From an uncultured Azospirillum sp. (GTDB lineage Bacteria; Pseudomonadota; Alphaproteobacteria; Azospirillales; Azospirillaceae), in the NCBI RefSeq assembly GCF_946480385.1, contig NZ_CAMLJP010000006.1:1-64000 (forward strand): a stretch of DNA of 64,000 nt, written 5' to 3'. The position numbers and the translations under genes were made by a program. The notes beneath the pieces were generated by a model that was given only the letters and a program-made list of their open reading frames with translations, ran no database searches and was not told the DNA's origin. Below are positions 1-9,006 of this stretch, one piece after another. Each line of letters starts with the position of its first letter. Positions within the stretch are counted from its first letter, which is position 1.

Positions 1-351
1 TCCATCGTCTGCATCTCGTCGGTGTCGGCGCAGCGCGGCGGCGGCATCTTCGGCGGCCCGCATTACAGCGCGGCGAAGGCCGGCGTGCTGGGCCTCGCCA
101 AGGCGATGGCGCGCGAGCTGGGGCCGGACAATGTCCGCGTCAACTCGGTGACGCCGGGCCTGATCCAGACCGACATCACCGGCGGCAAGCTGACCGACGA
201 GCTGCGGACGGAGATCCTGAAGGGCATCCCGCTGAACCGCCTGGGCGACGCCGAGGATGTGGCCCGCTCCTGCCTGTTCCTGGCGTCCGAGCTGTCCTCC
301 TACATCACCGGCGCCACGCTCGACGTCAACGGCGGCATGCTGATCCACTGA
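1..351 (+). CDS. SDR family NAD(P)-dependent oxidoreductase, C-terminal part
   Basis: The reading frame is open from base 1, so the N-terminal Rossmann part lies outside the window. The visible part has the catalytic serine strand (SIVCISS) followed by YSAAK, the YxxxK active-site motif of short-chain dehydrogenases. Next come the usual VNSVTPG segment and a C-terminal ITGATLDVNGG ending, typical of FabG-like SDRs. These enzymes reversibly oxidise alcohols or sugars with NAD(P). It ends 25 bases before the transketolase subunit gene on the same strand, so it is probably part of that operon and may act on the same sugar or polyol. The substrate cannot be told from the fragment. Confidence 0.9.
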   Translation, partial: SIVCISSVSAQRGGGIFGGPHYSAAKAGVLGLAKAMARELGPDNVRVNSVTPGLIQTDITGGKLTDELRTEILKGIPLNRLGDAEDVARSCLFLASELSSYITGATLDVNGGMLIH

Positions 352-376
352 TCCCGAAATGATGGAGATACCTTCC

Positions 377-1234
377 GTGGACACCGCACTCGACACCACC
401 CCGCTTGGGCACAATGTGCCGCTGGCCGAACGCGCCTACCGCATCCGCCGCAACGCCTTGCTGATGGGCGAGGTGCAGGGGCAGGGCTATATCGGCCAGG
501 CGCTGGACATCGCCGACGTGCTGGCGGTCTCCTACTTCCACGCCATGAAGTATCGCCCCGAGGACCCGCATTGGGAGGAGCGCGACCGCTTCCTGCTGTC
601 CAACGGCCATTACGCCATCGCGCTGTACGCCGCCTTGATCGAAGCCGGCATCGTCCCGGCGGAAGAGCTGGAGACCTACGGCAGCGACGACAGCCGCCTG
701 CCGATGTCGGGCATGGCCAGCTACACGCCGGGCATGGAAATGTCGGGCGGTTCGCTCGGCCTCGGCCTCAGCATCGCGGTCGGCATCGGCCTGGGGCTGA
801 AGCGCAAGAACTCCGCTGCCCGTGTCTACACGCTGTTCTCCGACGGCGAACTGGACGAAGGATCGGTGTGGGAGGCCATCATGTCGGCCGCCCATTACAA
901 GCTCGACAACATGATCGCCATCGTCGACGTCAACAACCAGCAGGCCGATGGGCCGTCCACCCAGGTGATGGCGTTCGAGCCGCTGGTGGACAAGTTGGAG
1001 GCCTTCGGCTGGTTCGTCCAGCGCGTCGACGGCAACGACATGGACGCGGTGGTCGCCGCCTTCGACGCCGCCAAGTCGCACCTCGAGCCCAAGCCGCGGA
1101 TGATCGTCTGCGACACCAAGATGGGCAAGGGCGTGCCCTTCCTCGAAGCCCGCGAAAAGAACCACTTCATCCGCGTCGACGCGCACGAATGGCAGCTGGC
1201 GCTCGATGCGCTCGACGCCGGGAGGACCGCATGA
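377..1234 (+). CDS. Transketolase, N-terminal (TPP-binding) subunit
   Basis: This is the pyrophosphate-binding half of a split transketolase. It shows LLSNGHYAIALYA in the substrate/TPP region and a TPP motif reading SDGELDEGS...VDVNNQQ. Transketolases move two-carbon ketol units between sugars. The start chosen is GTG 377, because GGAGA lies at 364-368. ATG 359 would add six residues but has no ribosome-binding site. The stop overlaps the next start (ATGA), so the two halves are translationally coupled. Split transketolases in such operons often work on unusual sugars such as apulose phosphate or sulfosugars, but no kinase is visible here, so the substrate stays open. Confidence 0.9.
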   Translation: MDTALDTTPLGHNVPLAERAYRIRRNALLMGEVQGQGYIGQALDIADVLAVSYFHAMKYRPEDPHWEERDRFLLSNGHYAIALYAALIEAGIVPAEELETYGSDDSRLPMSGMASYTPGMEMSGGSLGLGLSIAVGIGLGLKRKNSAARVYTLFSDGELDEGSVWEAIMSAAHYKLDNMIAIVDVNNQQADGPSTQVMAFEPLVDKLEAFGWFVQRVDGNDMDAVVAAFDAAKSHLEPKPRMIVCDTKMGKGVPFLEAREKNHFIRVDAHEWQLALDALDAGRTA

Positions 1235-2235
1235 GCACCGCTGCCAATACCACTGCAAAGCCGCGCCTGAAGACCTCCGCCATGATCGCCTCGATCGCGG
1301 CGGAAGGGCAGCGGACCAAGCCGGCGCCCTTCGGCCATGCCCTGGTCGAACTGGCGAAGCAGCGGACCGAGATCGTCGGCATGACCGCCGACCTCGCCAA
1401 ATACACCGACCTGCACATCTTCGCCCAGGCTTATCCCGACCGCTTCTATCAGATGGGCATGGCCGAGCAGCTGCTGATGGGTGCGGCGTCCGGCATGGCG
1501 CATGAGGGGATGATGCCCTTCGTCACCACCTACGCCGTCTTCGCCTCGCGCCGGGCCTACGACTTCGTCCACCAGACGATCGCGGAGGAGAATCGCAACG
1601 TCAAGATCGCCTGCGCCCTGCCGGGCCTGACCTCCGGCTATGGCCCCAGCCATCAGGCGGCGGAGGATCTGGCGCTGTTCCGCGCCATGCCGAACATGGT
1701 GGTGATCGACCCCTGCGACGCCCACGAGATCGAGCAGGTGGTGCCGGCCATGGCCGCCCACAACGGGCCGGTCTACATGCGGTTGCTGCGCGGCAATGTC
1801 CCGCTGGTCCTGGACGAGTACGATTACAAGTTCGAACTCGGCAAGGCCAAGCTGCTGCGTGACGGCGCCGAGGTTCTGGTCATCTCGTCCGGCATCATGA
1901 CGATGCGGGCGCTGGAGGTGGCGCAGCGGCTGGAGACCGACAAGGTCGGCGTCGCGGTTCTGCACGTCCCCACCATCAAGCCGCTCGACACCGAGACCAT
2001 CCTGCGCGAGTCGGCACGCACCGGCCGCATGGTGGTGGTGGCGGAGAACCACACCGTCATCGGCGGGTTGGGCGAGGCGGTGGCCGGCACCCTGCTGCGC
2101 GGCGGCGTCGCCCCGGTCTTCCGCCAGATCGGCCTGCCCGACGAGTTCCTGAAGGCCGGCGCCCTGCCGACCCTGCACGACCTCTACGGCATCTCCACCG
2201 ACGCCATGGTGGCCAGCATCAAGGGATGGCTGTAA
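1231..2235 (+). CDS. Transketolase, C-terminal (pyrimidine-binding) subunit
   Basis: A 334-residue protein forming the Pyr and C-terminal domains of the split transketolase. FYQMGMAEQLLMGAASGMA carries the glutamate that activates the TPP aminopyrimidine, and SGYGPSHQAAEDLALFRAMPN is the usual substrate loop. It starts in an ATGA overlap with the N-terminal subunit, with GGAGG just upstream (1221-1225). It resembles the beta subunits of DXS/2-oxoacid dehydrogenase-like enzymes, but the pairing with the preceding subunit favours transketolase. The downstream TRAP transporter and dehydrogenases suggest that it handles an imported compound rather than serving the pentose phosphate pathway. Confidence 0.9.
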   Translation: MSTAANTTAKPRLKTSAMIASIAAEGQRTKPAPFGHALVELAKQRTEIVGMTADLAKYTDLHIFAQAYPDRFYQMGMAEQLLMGAASGMAHEGMMPFVTTYAVFASRRAYDFVHQTIAEENRNVKIACALPGLTSGYGPSHQAAEDLALFRAMPNMVVIDPCDAHEIEQVVPAMAAHNGPVYMRLLRGNVPLVLDEYDYKFELGKAKLLRDGAEVLVISSGIMTMRALEVAQRLETDKVGVAVLHVPTIKPLDTETILRESARTGRMVVVAENHTVIGGLGEAVAGTLLRGGVAPVFRQIGLPDEFLKAGALPTLHDLYGISTDAMVASIKGWL

Positions 2236-2300
2236 CCCGGCATCCGTCCACCCGATCACACCCGACCAACCAACAAACATCCATTAGGGAGAGAGATCCG

Positions 2301-3284
2301 ATGAAGAAGCTGCTTTTGTCGCTGGTGGTGGGCACCGCCCTGGTCGCGTCGCCGGCCGCCTGGGCCCAGCAGGTCCTGCGTCTGGCCCACAACGCGGCGC
2401 CGGGCAACCCGAAGGCGGAAGCCTCGCTGAAATTCGCGGAACTCGTCGCCAAGAAGACGGACGGCCGGGTGAAGATCGAGGTCGGCGGCAGCGCCCAGTA
2501 CGGCGACGACACCGAGGCGCTGACCAGCATGCGGCTCGGCACGCTGGCCTTCAGCGCCAATTCGCAGGGCACCACCTCGGGCGTCGTTCCGGAATATGCG
2601 GTGCTGGGCCTGCCCTTCCTGTTCCAATCCTTGCCGCAGGCCTGGAAGGTGCTGGACGGCCCGGTGGCGAAGAAGCTGGACGAGGCGTCGAAGGCCAAGG
2701 GTCTGGTGCTGCTGGCGATGTGGGACAACGGCATCCGCCATGTCTCCAACAATGTCCGGCCGATCACCAAGCCGGAGGATCTGGCCGGCATCAAGATCCG
2801 CACGCCGCCGGACCCGATCACGGTCGACATCTTCAAGGCTCTCGGCGCCAACCCGATGCCGCTGGCCTTCTCCGAGCTTTACATCGCGCTCCAGCAGGGC
2901 GTGGTCGACGGGCAGGAGAATCCGCTGATGAACATCTACTCGTCGAAGCTCTTCGAGGTGCAGAAATACATCTCGCTGACCGGTCACAAGTATGAATCGA
3001 CCCCGCTGCTGGCCAGCAAGATCGTCTTCGACACCCTGTCGAAAGCCGACCAGAAGGCGGTTCTGGACGCGGCGGCAGAGGCCGGCAAGCTGAACCGCGA
3101 GATGTCCGCCAAGGCCGACAAGGAATTGCAGGCGAAGATGGAGGACGCCGGCGTGAAGTTCAACACGGTGGACGCCGCGCCCTTCATCGCCAAGACCAAG
3201 TCCGTCTATGACAAGTGGGAGAAGCAGTTCCCCGAGCTGGTCGCCCTGGTTCGCAAGGAAGCGGCGGCCGGAGCGGCGCAGTGA
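2301..3284 (+). CDS. TRAP transporter periplasmic substrate-binding protein (DctP family)
   Basis: A 327-residue periplasmic receptor. It has a Sec signal peptide (MKKLLLSLVVGTALVASPAAWA, cleavage probably before QQ) and the DctP fold signature around ALQQGVVDGQENP. TRAP receptors bind organic acids, sugar acids or related carboxylates and deliver them to the Q/M membrane pair. A strong GGGAGAGAG ribosome-binding site at 2287-2295 sets the start. The stop overlaps the DctQ start by one base. Because it sits between transketolase and hydroxyacid dehydrogenase genes, its ligand is likely a sugar acid or polyhydroxylated carboxylate; this is inferred from context only. Confidence 0.95.
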   Translation: MKKLLLSLVVGTALVASPAAWAQQVLRLAHNAAPGNPKAEASLKFAELVAKKTDGRVKIEVGGSAQYGDDTEALTSMRLGTLAFSANSQGTTSGVVPEYAVLGLPFLFQSLPQAWKVLDGPVAKKLDEASKAKGLVLLAMWDNGIRHVSNNVRPITKPEDLAGIKIRTPPDPITVDIFKALGANPMPLAFSELYIALQQGVVDGQENPLMNIYSSKLFEVQKYISLTGHKYESTPLLASKIVFDTLSKADQKAVLDAAAEAGKLNREMSAKADKELQAKMEDAGVKFNTVDAAPFIAKTKSVYDKWEKQFPELVALVRKEAAAGAAQ

Positions 3285-3844
3285 TGACGGTTTCCCACGA
3301 GAGGGAGCATGAGGTGGCGGGATTTCCCGCCACCCTTCTCCAGGCGGCCGACGGTGCCATCACCGTCCTTTCCGCCGTCGTGGCGATCCTGTCCCTGATC
3401 GTGCTGTTCCTGGCGCTGGGCGCCGAGGTCGTCGTCCGTTACCTGACCACCCAGGGGCTGGGCTGGCCGTCCGAACTGCCGAACCTGCTGTTCCCCTGGC
3501 TGGTGATGGGCGGCGTGGTGCTGGCGGCGCAGAAGGGCGCGCACATCTCGGTCACGCTGCTGCTCGACCTGCTGCCCCGCCCGCTGGCCCGCGCCCTGCT
3601 GCTGGCGATGCAAGCGGTGGTGGGAGCGACCTTCTTCTATCTCGCCTACATCGGTCTGGCCGTCATCGAGATCACCGGCGCCGAAATCTATCCGGTGACG
3701 GGTGTCAGCGCCCGCTGGGCCTACCTGTCGCTGATCGCCGGCTTTGTCGGCGTCGGTCTGACCGCCGTCACCACCTTCCTGCGCCTGCTGATCGCCGAAG
3801 ACCCGCGGTCCGTCCGCGCCCATGTGTCGGAGGAAGAGATATGA
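3284..3844 (+). CDS. TRAP transporter small membrane subunit (DctQ family)
   Basis: A 186-residue integral membrane protein with four predicted hydrophobic helices (roughly residues 28-50, 63-83, 100-122 and 146-168). This matches the DctQ four-helix architecture. It links the periplasmic receptor to the large DctM channel. Start and stop overlap both neighbours (TGATG at 3282-3286 and ATGA at 3841-3844), so the three transporter genes are translated in a coupled way. A GTG one codon earlier is an alternative start. Family membership rests on size, topology and gene order, since DctQ proteins diverge quickly. Confidence 0.92.
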   Translation: MTVSHEREHEVAGFPATLLQAADGAITVLSAVVAILSLIVLFLALGAEVVVRYLTTQGLGWPSELPNLLFPWLVMGGVVLAAQKGAHISVTLLLDLLPRPLARALLLAMQAVVGATFFYLAYIGLAVIEITGAEIYPVTGVSARWAYLSLIAGFVGVGLTAVTTFLRLLIAEDPRSVRAHVSEEEI

Positions 3845-5100
3845 CCGTCGTGATGGTCGCCGTCTTCGGCCTTCTCCTGCTGCTCTCCTTTCCCGTCGGG
3901 TACGCGCTGGTCATCAGCTCCGGCGCCGCGGTGATGACGATGGGGTCGGTGCCGACCGTGATCGCGGTCGTCAAGCTGTTCCAGCCGACCCAGAGCTTCC
4001 CGCTTCTGGCGATCCCCTTCTTCATCCTGTCCGGCGCGCTGATGATGAGCGGCACGCTGGGCCAGAAGCTGGTGCGCTTCGCCGCCGCCCTGGTCGGGCG
4101 CTATCCCGGCGGGCTGGCCCAGGTGACCGTCGTCGGCTCCACCATCTTCGGCGGCGTGTCCGGATCGGCGGTGGCGGAAGCGTCGGCACTGGGGTCCATG
4201 CTGATCCCCTGGCAGAAGCGCGAGGGCTATCCGGCGGCCTTCGGTGCCGCGGCGACCGCCTCCTCGTCGGTCATCGCCGGGCTGATCCCGCCGTCGATCC
4301 CGCTGATCCTCTATGCCGCGGTGTCGAACGCCTCCATCGCCTCGCTGTTCCTCGCCGGCATCCTGCCCGGCCTGCTGCTGGCCGCCGGCATGATGGTGGT
4401 GTGCTACGTCAGCGGCCGCACCCGCAACTTCCCCCTGCTGAAGAGCGAGGGCGGGATGCGGGCGCTGGGGCAGGCGACCCTCTCCGCCCTGCCGGCGCTG
4501 CTGATGCCGGCCTTCATCCTTGTGCTGCTGCGCTTCGGCATCGCCACCCCGACGGAGGTCAGCGTCGTCGCCGTCGCCTATGCGCTGCTGGTCAGCGTCC
4601 TGATCTACCGCGACCTGACCTGGAAGCGCATCCATGCCGCCCTTATGGGGACGGTGGTCACGACCGGCGTCGTCATGCTGGTGATCGCCGCGTCGAACCT
4701 CGTCGGATATGTGCTGATCACCGAGGCGATCCCGAACGCGGTGGCCTCCTACGCGCAGACCGTGCTCAAGGAGCCGTGGCTGATCATCCTGGCGATGAAC
4801 CTCATCATGCTGGTGGTCGGCATGTTCCTCGACCTGCCGGCGGCGATCCTGCTGCTGGGCCCGACCTTCGTCGCCGTCGGCGGCGCCATCGGCCTGGACC
4901 CGATCCAGTTGGGCATCATGATGGCGGTCAATCTCAGCATCGGCCTGTTCACGCCGCCGATCGGCACCACCCTGTTCATCTCCGCCGCCATTTCCCGCGA
5001 GCCCATCGGCGCCATCGTGCGCGAGCTGTGGCCCTTCTATCTGGTGGCGCTGTTCGTGCTGGGCCTCGTGTCCTACGTGCCGGCGACCATCCTGTACTGA
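3841..5100 (+). CDS. TRAP transporter large permease (DctM family)
   Basis: A 419-residue, very hydrophobic protein with about 12 membrane segments. It carries family motifs: GVSGSAVAEASALGSMLIP in the first repeat, GLIPPSIPLILYA, and GLFTPPIGTTLF near the C terminus. It is the sodium-driven transport channel that works with the preceding DctP and DctQ proteins. The start overlaps the DctQ stop. Full length and motifs are intact. Thirty-two bases separate it from the dehydrogenase gene, so transcription probably continues through. Confidence 0.96.
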   Translation: MTVVMVAVFGLLLLLSFPVGYALVISSGAAVMTMGSVPTVIAVVKLFQPTQSFPLLAIPFFILSGALMMSGTLGQKLVRFAAALVGRYPGGLAQVTVVGSTIFGGVSGSAVAEASALGSMLIPWQKREGYPAAFGAAATASSSVIAGLIPPSIPLILYAAVSNASIASLFLAGILPGLLLAAGMMVVCYVSGRTRNFPLLKSEGGMRALGQATLSALPALLMPAFILVLLRFGIATPTEVSVVAVAYALLVSVLIYRDLTWKRIHAALMGTVVTTGVVMLVIAASNLVGYVLITEAIPNAVASYAQTVLKEPWLIILAMNLIMLVVGMFLDLPAAILLLGPTFVAVGGAIGLDPIQLGIMMAVNLSIGLFTPPIGTTLFISAAISREPIGAIVRELWPFYLVALFVLGLVSYVPATILY

Positions 5101-5132
5101 GCCGGCGGCACACCAATAAGGATCATGACACG

Positions 5133-6023
5133 ATGACGACAGTCGGTTTCATCGGCCTCGGTTCCATGGGGATGCCCATGGCGCGCAATCTGCTGGCCAA
5201 AGGCTTCAAAGTACAAGGCTTCGACGTGCGGACCGAAAGTGTCGGGGCGCTGGAAGCGGTCGGCGGAAAGGGTGCCTCCAGCGCGGCGGCTGCCGCGGCC
5301 GGTGCGGATGCGCTGGTGCTGATGGTGGTGAATGCCGGGCAGGCCGACGCCGCGCTCTTCGCAGACGGCGCGCTGGAGGCACTGCCGGCCGGCGGTTCGG
5401 TGATGCTGATGGCGACCTGTCCGCCGGGGGCAGTCGCCGCGCTGGCCGAACGGGTGGAGGCGGCCGGGCGCCGCTTCGTCGATGCGCCGGTTTCCGGCGG
5501 GGTGGTGGGCGCGGTGGCGGGAACGCTGTCGATCATGGCCGCCGCCGATGCCGCGACGGTGGAGCGGGTGCGCCCCATCCTGGCGGCGATGGGCGACAAG
5601 GTCTTCCATGTCGGCGAAAAGCCGGGGCAGGGCGCCACGGTCAAGACCGTCAACCAGCTGCTGTGCGGCGTCCACATCGCCGTTGTGGCGGAGGCCTTCG
5701 CGCTGGCCGCCAAGGTCGGGGTCGATCTCGATATCCTGCTGCAGATCATGAGCGGGTCGTCGGCGTCGAGCTGGATGTTGAAGGACCGCGGCCCGCGCAT
5801 GCTGGAGGCGGAGCCGGAGATCACCAGCGCGGTGGACATCTTCGTCAAGGATCTGGGGATCGTGCTGGAGGCCGGGCGAGACGCCAAGGCGGCGCTGCCG
5901 CTGGCCGCCGTCGCCCACCAGATGTTCCTGGCCACCTCCGGCCGCGGCGAAGGGGCGCTGGACGACAGCCAGGTGATCCGCAGCTATCACGCGGTGAACG
6001 GCACCGCTGCGGAGAGGCAATGA
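5133..6023 (+). CDS. NAD(P)-dependent beta-hydroxyacid dehydrogenase (3-hydroxyisobutyrate/threonate dehydrogenase family)
   Basis: A 296-residue enzyme of the 6-phosphogluconate dehydrogenase-like superfamily. It opens with the nucleotide-binding motif GFIGLGSMGMPMARNLL, has the substrate motif DAPVSGGVVGA and places the catalytic lysine in GQGATVKTVNQLL. Relatives oxidise 3-hydroxyisobutyrate, tartronate semialdehyde, L-threonate or D-erythronate. The operon setting with a TRAP transporter and transketolases fits a four-carbon sugar acid, but this is inference. The ribosome-binding site is TAAGGAT (5118-5124). The stop overlaps the start of the next dehydrogenase. Confidence 0.92.
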   Translation: MTTVGFIGLGSMGMPMARNLLAKGFKVQGFDVRTESVGALEAVGGKGASSAAAAAAGADALVLMVVNAGQADAALFADGALEALPAGGSVMLMATCPPGAVAALAERVEAAGRRFVDAPVSGGVVGAVAGTLSIMAAADAATVERVRPILAAMGDKVFHVGEKPGQGATVKTVNQLLCGVHIAVVAEAFALAAKVGVDLDILLQIMSGSSASSWMLKDRGPRMLEAEPEITSAVDIFVKDLGIVLEAGRDAKAALPLAAVAHQMFLATSGRGEGALDDSQVIRSYHAVNGTAAERQ

Positions 6024-6979
6024 TGGATCGGATCGTCTTTCTCGATCACGACACCATGGGGGCGGACATCGCGCTGCGCCGTCCTGCCGTGCCGCACGAG
6101 TGGAGTGAATACGGCCGCACCGCGCCGGAGCAGATCGTCGAACGGGCACGCGGGGCGACCGTCCTGATCGTCAACAAGGTGCCGATCCGCACCGAGACGT
6201 TGGAGCAGCTGCCCGACCTGCGCTTCGTCGCCGTCGCCGCGACCGGGACCGACAATGTGGACGTCGCCGCCTGCCGCGCGCGCGGCATCGCGGTGTCGAA
6301 CGTCCGCGCCTATGCCATTCACACGGTGCCGGAGCATGTCTTCGCCCTGATGCTGGCGCTGCGCCGGTCCCTGCCGGCCTACCGGGAATCGGTGGCTGTG
6401 GGGGCGTGGCAGGCCTGCGGGCAGTTCACCCTGCTCGACCACCCGATCCGCGATCTGCACGGTTCGACGCTCGGCATCGTCGGGCGCGGCGCCATCGGGC
6501 AGGCGGTGGCGACCATCGCTCAGGCCTTCGGCATGCGCGTTCTGTTCGCCGGCCGCAAGGGGGAGGCGGTCGTAGGGGCGGACCATGTGCCGTTCGACGC
6601 AGTGCTGGCCGAAAGCGACGTGCTGACCCTTCATTGCCCGCTGACCCCCGCAACCCGCCATCTGCTGGGCGAGGCGGAGTTCGCCCGGATGGCGCGCCGG
6701 CCGCTGGTCATCAACACCTCGCGCGGCGGGCTGATCGACGACATGGCGCTGGTCCGCGCGCTGGAAGGCGGGCTGATTTCCGGTGCCGCTGTCGATGCCA
6801 CGGCGGTGGAGCCGCCGCCGGACGACCATCCCTTCCTCCGTCTTGCCGGCCGCACCGACTTCCTGCTGACGCCGCACATTGGCTGGGCCAGCGTTGAGGC
6901 GCGGCAGGCCGTCGCCGGGCAGGTGACCGCCTGCATCGAAGCCTTCGCGGCCGGGCGGCCGATCAATCTGGTGACGTGA
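6020..6979 (+). CDS. D-isomer-specific 2-hydroxyacid dehydrogenase
   Basis: A 319-residue NAD(P)-dependent enzyme of the glycerate/hydroxypyruvate reductase type. It has the nucleotide motif GIVGRGAIGQA, the catalytic arginine in NTSRGGLID, the glutamate in DATAVEPPP, and the histidine in LTPHIGWAS. Relatives interconvert 2-oxoacids and D-2-hydroxyacids such as glyoxylate/glycolate or hydroxypyruvate/glycerate. The start ATG 6020 overlaps the previous stop and is preceded by GGAGAGG. It could reduce or oxidise the acid released by the transketolase step; this is inference from operon order. Confidence 0.93.
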   Translation: MMDRIVFLDHDTMGADIALRRPAVPHEWSEYGRTAPEQIVERARGATVLIVNKVPIRTETLEQLPDLRFVAVAATGTDNVDVAACRARGIAVSNVRAYAIHTVPEHVFALMLALRRSLPAYRESVAVGAWQACGQFTLLDHPIRDLHGSTLGIVGRGAIGQAVATIAQAFGMRVLFAGRKGEAVVGADHVPFDAVLAESDVLTLHCPLTPATRHLLGEAEFARMARRPLVINTSRGGLIDDMALVRALEGGLISGAAVDATAVEPPPDDHPFLRLAGRTDFLLTPHIGWASVEARQAVAGQVTACIEAFAAGRPINLVT

Positions 6980-7020
6980 CGGCACAGCCCCGCACCATTC
7001 CGTATTCCCGAAAGGACCAC

Positions 7021-9000
7021 ATGATGACCAGCGTCGATCCGCGCCGGATGGCGAACGCGATCCGCTTTCTGTCCATGGATGCCATCGAGCGCGCAGGCGA
7101 GGGGCATCCCGGCACCCCGCTCGGCGCCGCCGACATCGCGACGGTGCTCTTCACCCGGCACCTGAAGTTCAACTCCGCCGATCCGCTGTGGTTCGACCGC
7201 GACCGCTTCGTCCAGTCGAACGGCCATGGCTCGATGCTGATCTACTCGCTGCTGCATCTCAGCGGTTACGAGGCGATGACGCTGGAGGAACTCAAACGAT
7301 TCCGCGTGATGGGGTCGCACACCGCCGGCCATCCGGAAATCCACCAGTCCTGCGGCATCGAGGTGACGACCGGGCTGTTGGGCCAGGGCATCGCCAACGC
7401 CGCCGGCATGGCGCTGGCCGAGGCCTTCCTGAACCACCGCTTCGGCGACGGCATCGTCGATCACCGCACCTATGCGCTGGTCGGCGACGGTTGCCTGCAG
7501 GAGGGCGTGGGGCAGGAGGTCATCGCGCTCGCAGGGCACCTGCGGCTCGGCAAGCTGACCTATCTATGGGACGACAATCGCATCACCGACGACGGCGGCA
7601 TCGACCTCGCCCTGTCCGACGACATGGCCGCCCGCTTCCGTGCCAGCAACTGGCATGTGCAGGAGGTCGATGGCCACGACATCAATGCGGCGTCGGAGGC
7701 GCTGCGCCTCGCCAAGCTCGACCCGCGGCCGTCGATGATCGCCTGCACCACCAGCATCGGACGCGGCCTGCCGCATGAGGGCCAGCGCGCCGCCCACAGC
7801 GCCCGACTGCTCAAGGAGCACACCGACGCCGCCCGCCGGGCGCTCGACTGGCCGCATGCCGCCTTCGAAATTCCCAACGATGTCCGGGCCGCGTGGCTGG
7901 AGGCCGGCCGCCGGGGTGGGGCGGAGCAGCAGGCTTGGCAGACCCGTGTCGCGGCGCTTCCCATCGAAAAGCGCCGCGAGTTGGACCGGCTGCGCGAGGG
8001 GCGGCTGCCCGACGGCTGGGCGGACGCGCTGCACGCCTTCAAGCGCCGCATGGCGGAGAGCGGGCACAGCGATCACGGCTACAAGATCTCCGGCGACATC
8101 GTCGATCTGATGACAGAGGTGATTCCGGAGATGCTGAGCGGCGCGCCGGACCTGGAGGGCGCGACCCTGCACAAGCGGCGGTTGGCCGCCTTCACCGCCG
8201 ACGACCGCGCCGGCCGCTACGTCCATTACGGCGTGCGCGAGCATGCGATGGGCAGCATGCTGAACGGCATGGCCGCACATGGCGGGGTGGTGGCGACCGG
8301 CATCACCTATCTGGCCTTCTGCGATTACGAACGCCCGGCCATCCGCATGGCGGCGCTGATGGGGCTGCCGGTCACCTTCGTGTTCAGCCACGATTCCATC
8401 GGCATCGGCACCAACGGCCCGACGCACCAGCCGGTGGAGGTTTTGGCGGCATTGCGCGCCATCCCCAACCTGCTGGTGCTGCGCCCCGCCGATGCGGTCG
8501 AGGCGGCCGAATGCTGGGAGATCGCGCTGGAGCATCGCTCCGGCCCGACCGCGCTGGTCTTCGCCCGGCAGCCGCTGGATCCCGTGCGCCGTGACGGGAA
8601 TGCCGAGAACCAATGTCGACGCGGCGGCTATGTGCTGGCTGAGGCGGAGGGGGGCGAGCGCCGGGTCACGTTGCTCGCCACCGGGTCTGAGGTCGCCATC
8701 GCGTTGCAGGCACGCGACCTGCTGCAGGCCGATGGGGTGCCCACCGCCGTGGCCTCGATGCCCTGCTGGGAACTGTTCGAGCAGCAGGATCAGGCCTATC
8801 GCCGCGCCGTCATCGACCGGTCGACGGTGCGGGTCGCCGTTGAGGCGGCGGTGGTCCAGGGGTGGGAGCGTTACATTGGCGAGGATGGCGGCTTCGTCGG
8901 CATGACCGGGTTCGGCGCGTCCGGCGCAGTGCCCGACCTCTACCGCCACTTCGGCATCACGCCGGAACGGGTGGCGGAGGAGGCGCGGGCCCGGCTTTAG
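7021..9000 (+). CDS. Transketolase (full length, single chain)
   Basis: A 659-residue single-chain transketolase. Conserved features are GEGHPGTPLG (TPP histidine region), QSNGHGSML, HTAGHPE, the TPP motif GDGCLQEG...DDNRI, YVHYGVREHAMG with the catalytic glutamate, and SHDSIGIGTNGPTHQPVE. ATG 7021 is chosen because AAAGGA lies at 7011-7016; an upstream GTG at 6976 lacks a ribosome-binding site. This is a second transketolase in the same operon as the split pair, and it departs from the usual GHPGMPMG and DDNGISIDG sequences. That suggests a specialised catabolic enzyme. It ends six bases before the convergent GMC gene. Confidence 0.93.
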   Translation: MMTSVDPRRMANAIRFLSMDAIERAGEGHPGTPLGAADIATVLFTRHLKFNSADPLWFDRDRFVQSNGHGSMLIYSLLHLSGYEAMTLEELKRFRVMGSHTAGHPEIHQSCGIEVTTGLLGQGIANAAGMALAEAFLNHRFGDGIVDHRTYALVGDGCLQEGVGQEVIALAGHLRLGKLTYLWDDNRITDDGGIDLALSDDMAARFRASNWHVQEVDGHDINAASEALRLAKLDPRPSMIACTTSIGRGLPHEGQRAAHSARLLKEHTDAARRALDWPHAAFEIPNDVRAAWLEAGRRGGAEQQAWQTRVAALPIEKRRELDRLREGRLPDGWADALHAFKRRMAESGHSDHGYKISGDIVDLMTEVIPEMLSGAPDLEGATLHKRRLAAFTADDRAGRYVHYGVREHAMGSMLNGMAAHGGVVATGITYLAFCDYERPAIRMAALMGLPVTFVFSHDSIGIGTNGPTHQPVEVLAALRAIPNLLVLRPADAVEAAECWEIALEHRSGPTALVFARQPLDPVRRDGNAENQCRRGGYVLAEAEGGERRVTLLATGSEVAIALQARDLLQADGVPTAVASMPCWELFEQQDQAYRRAVIDRSTVRVAVEAAVVQGWERYIGEDGGFVGMTGFGASGAVPDLYRHFGITPERVAEEARARL

Positions 9001-9006
9001 TGGTCC

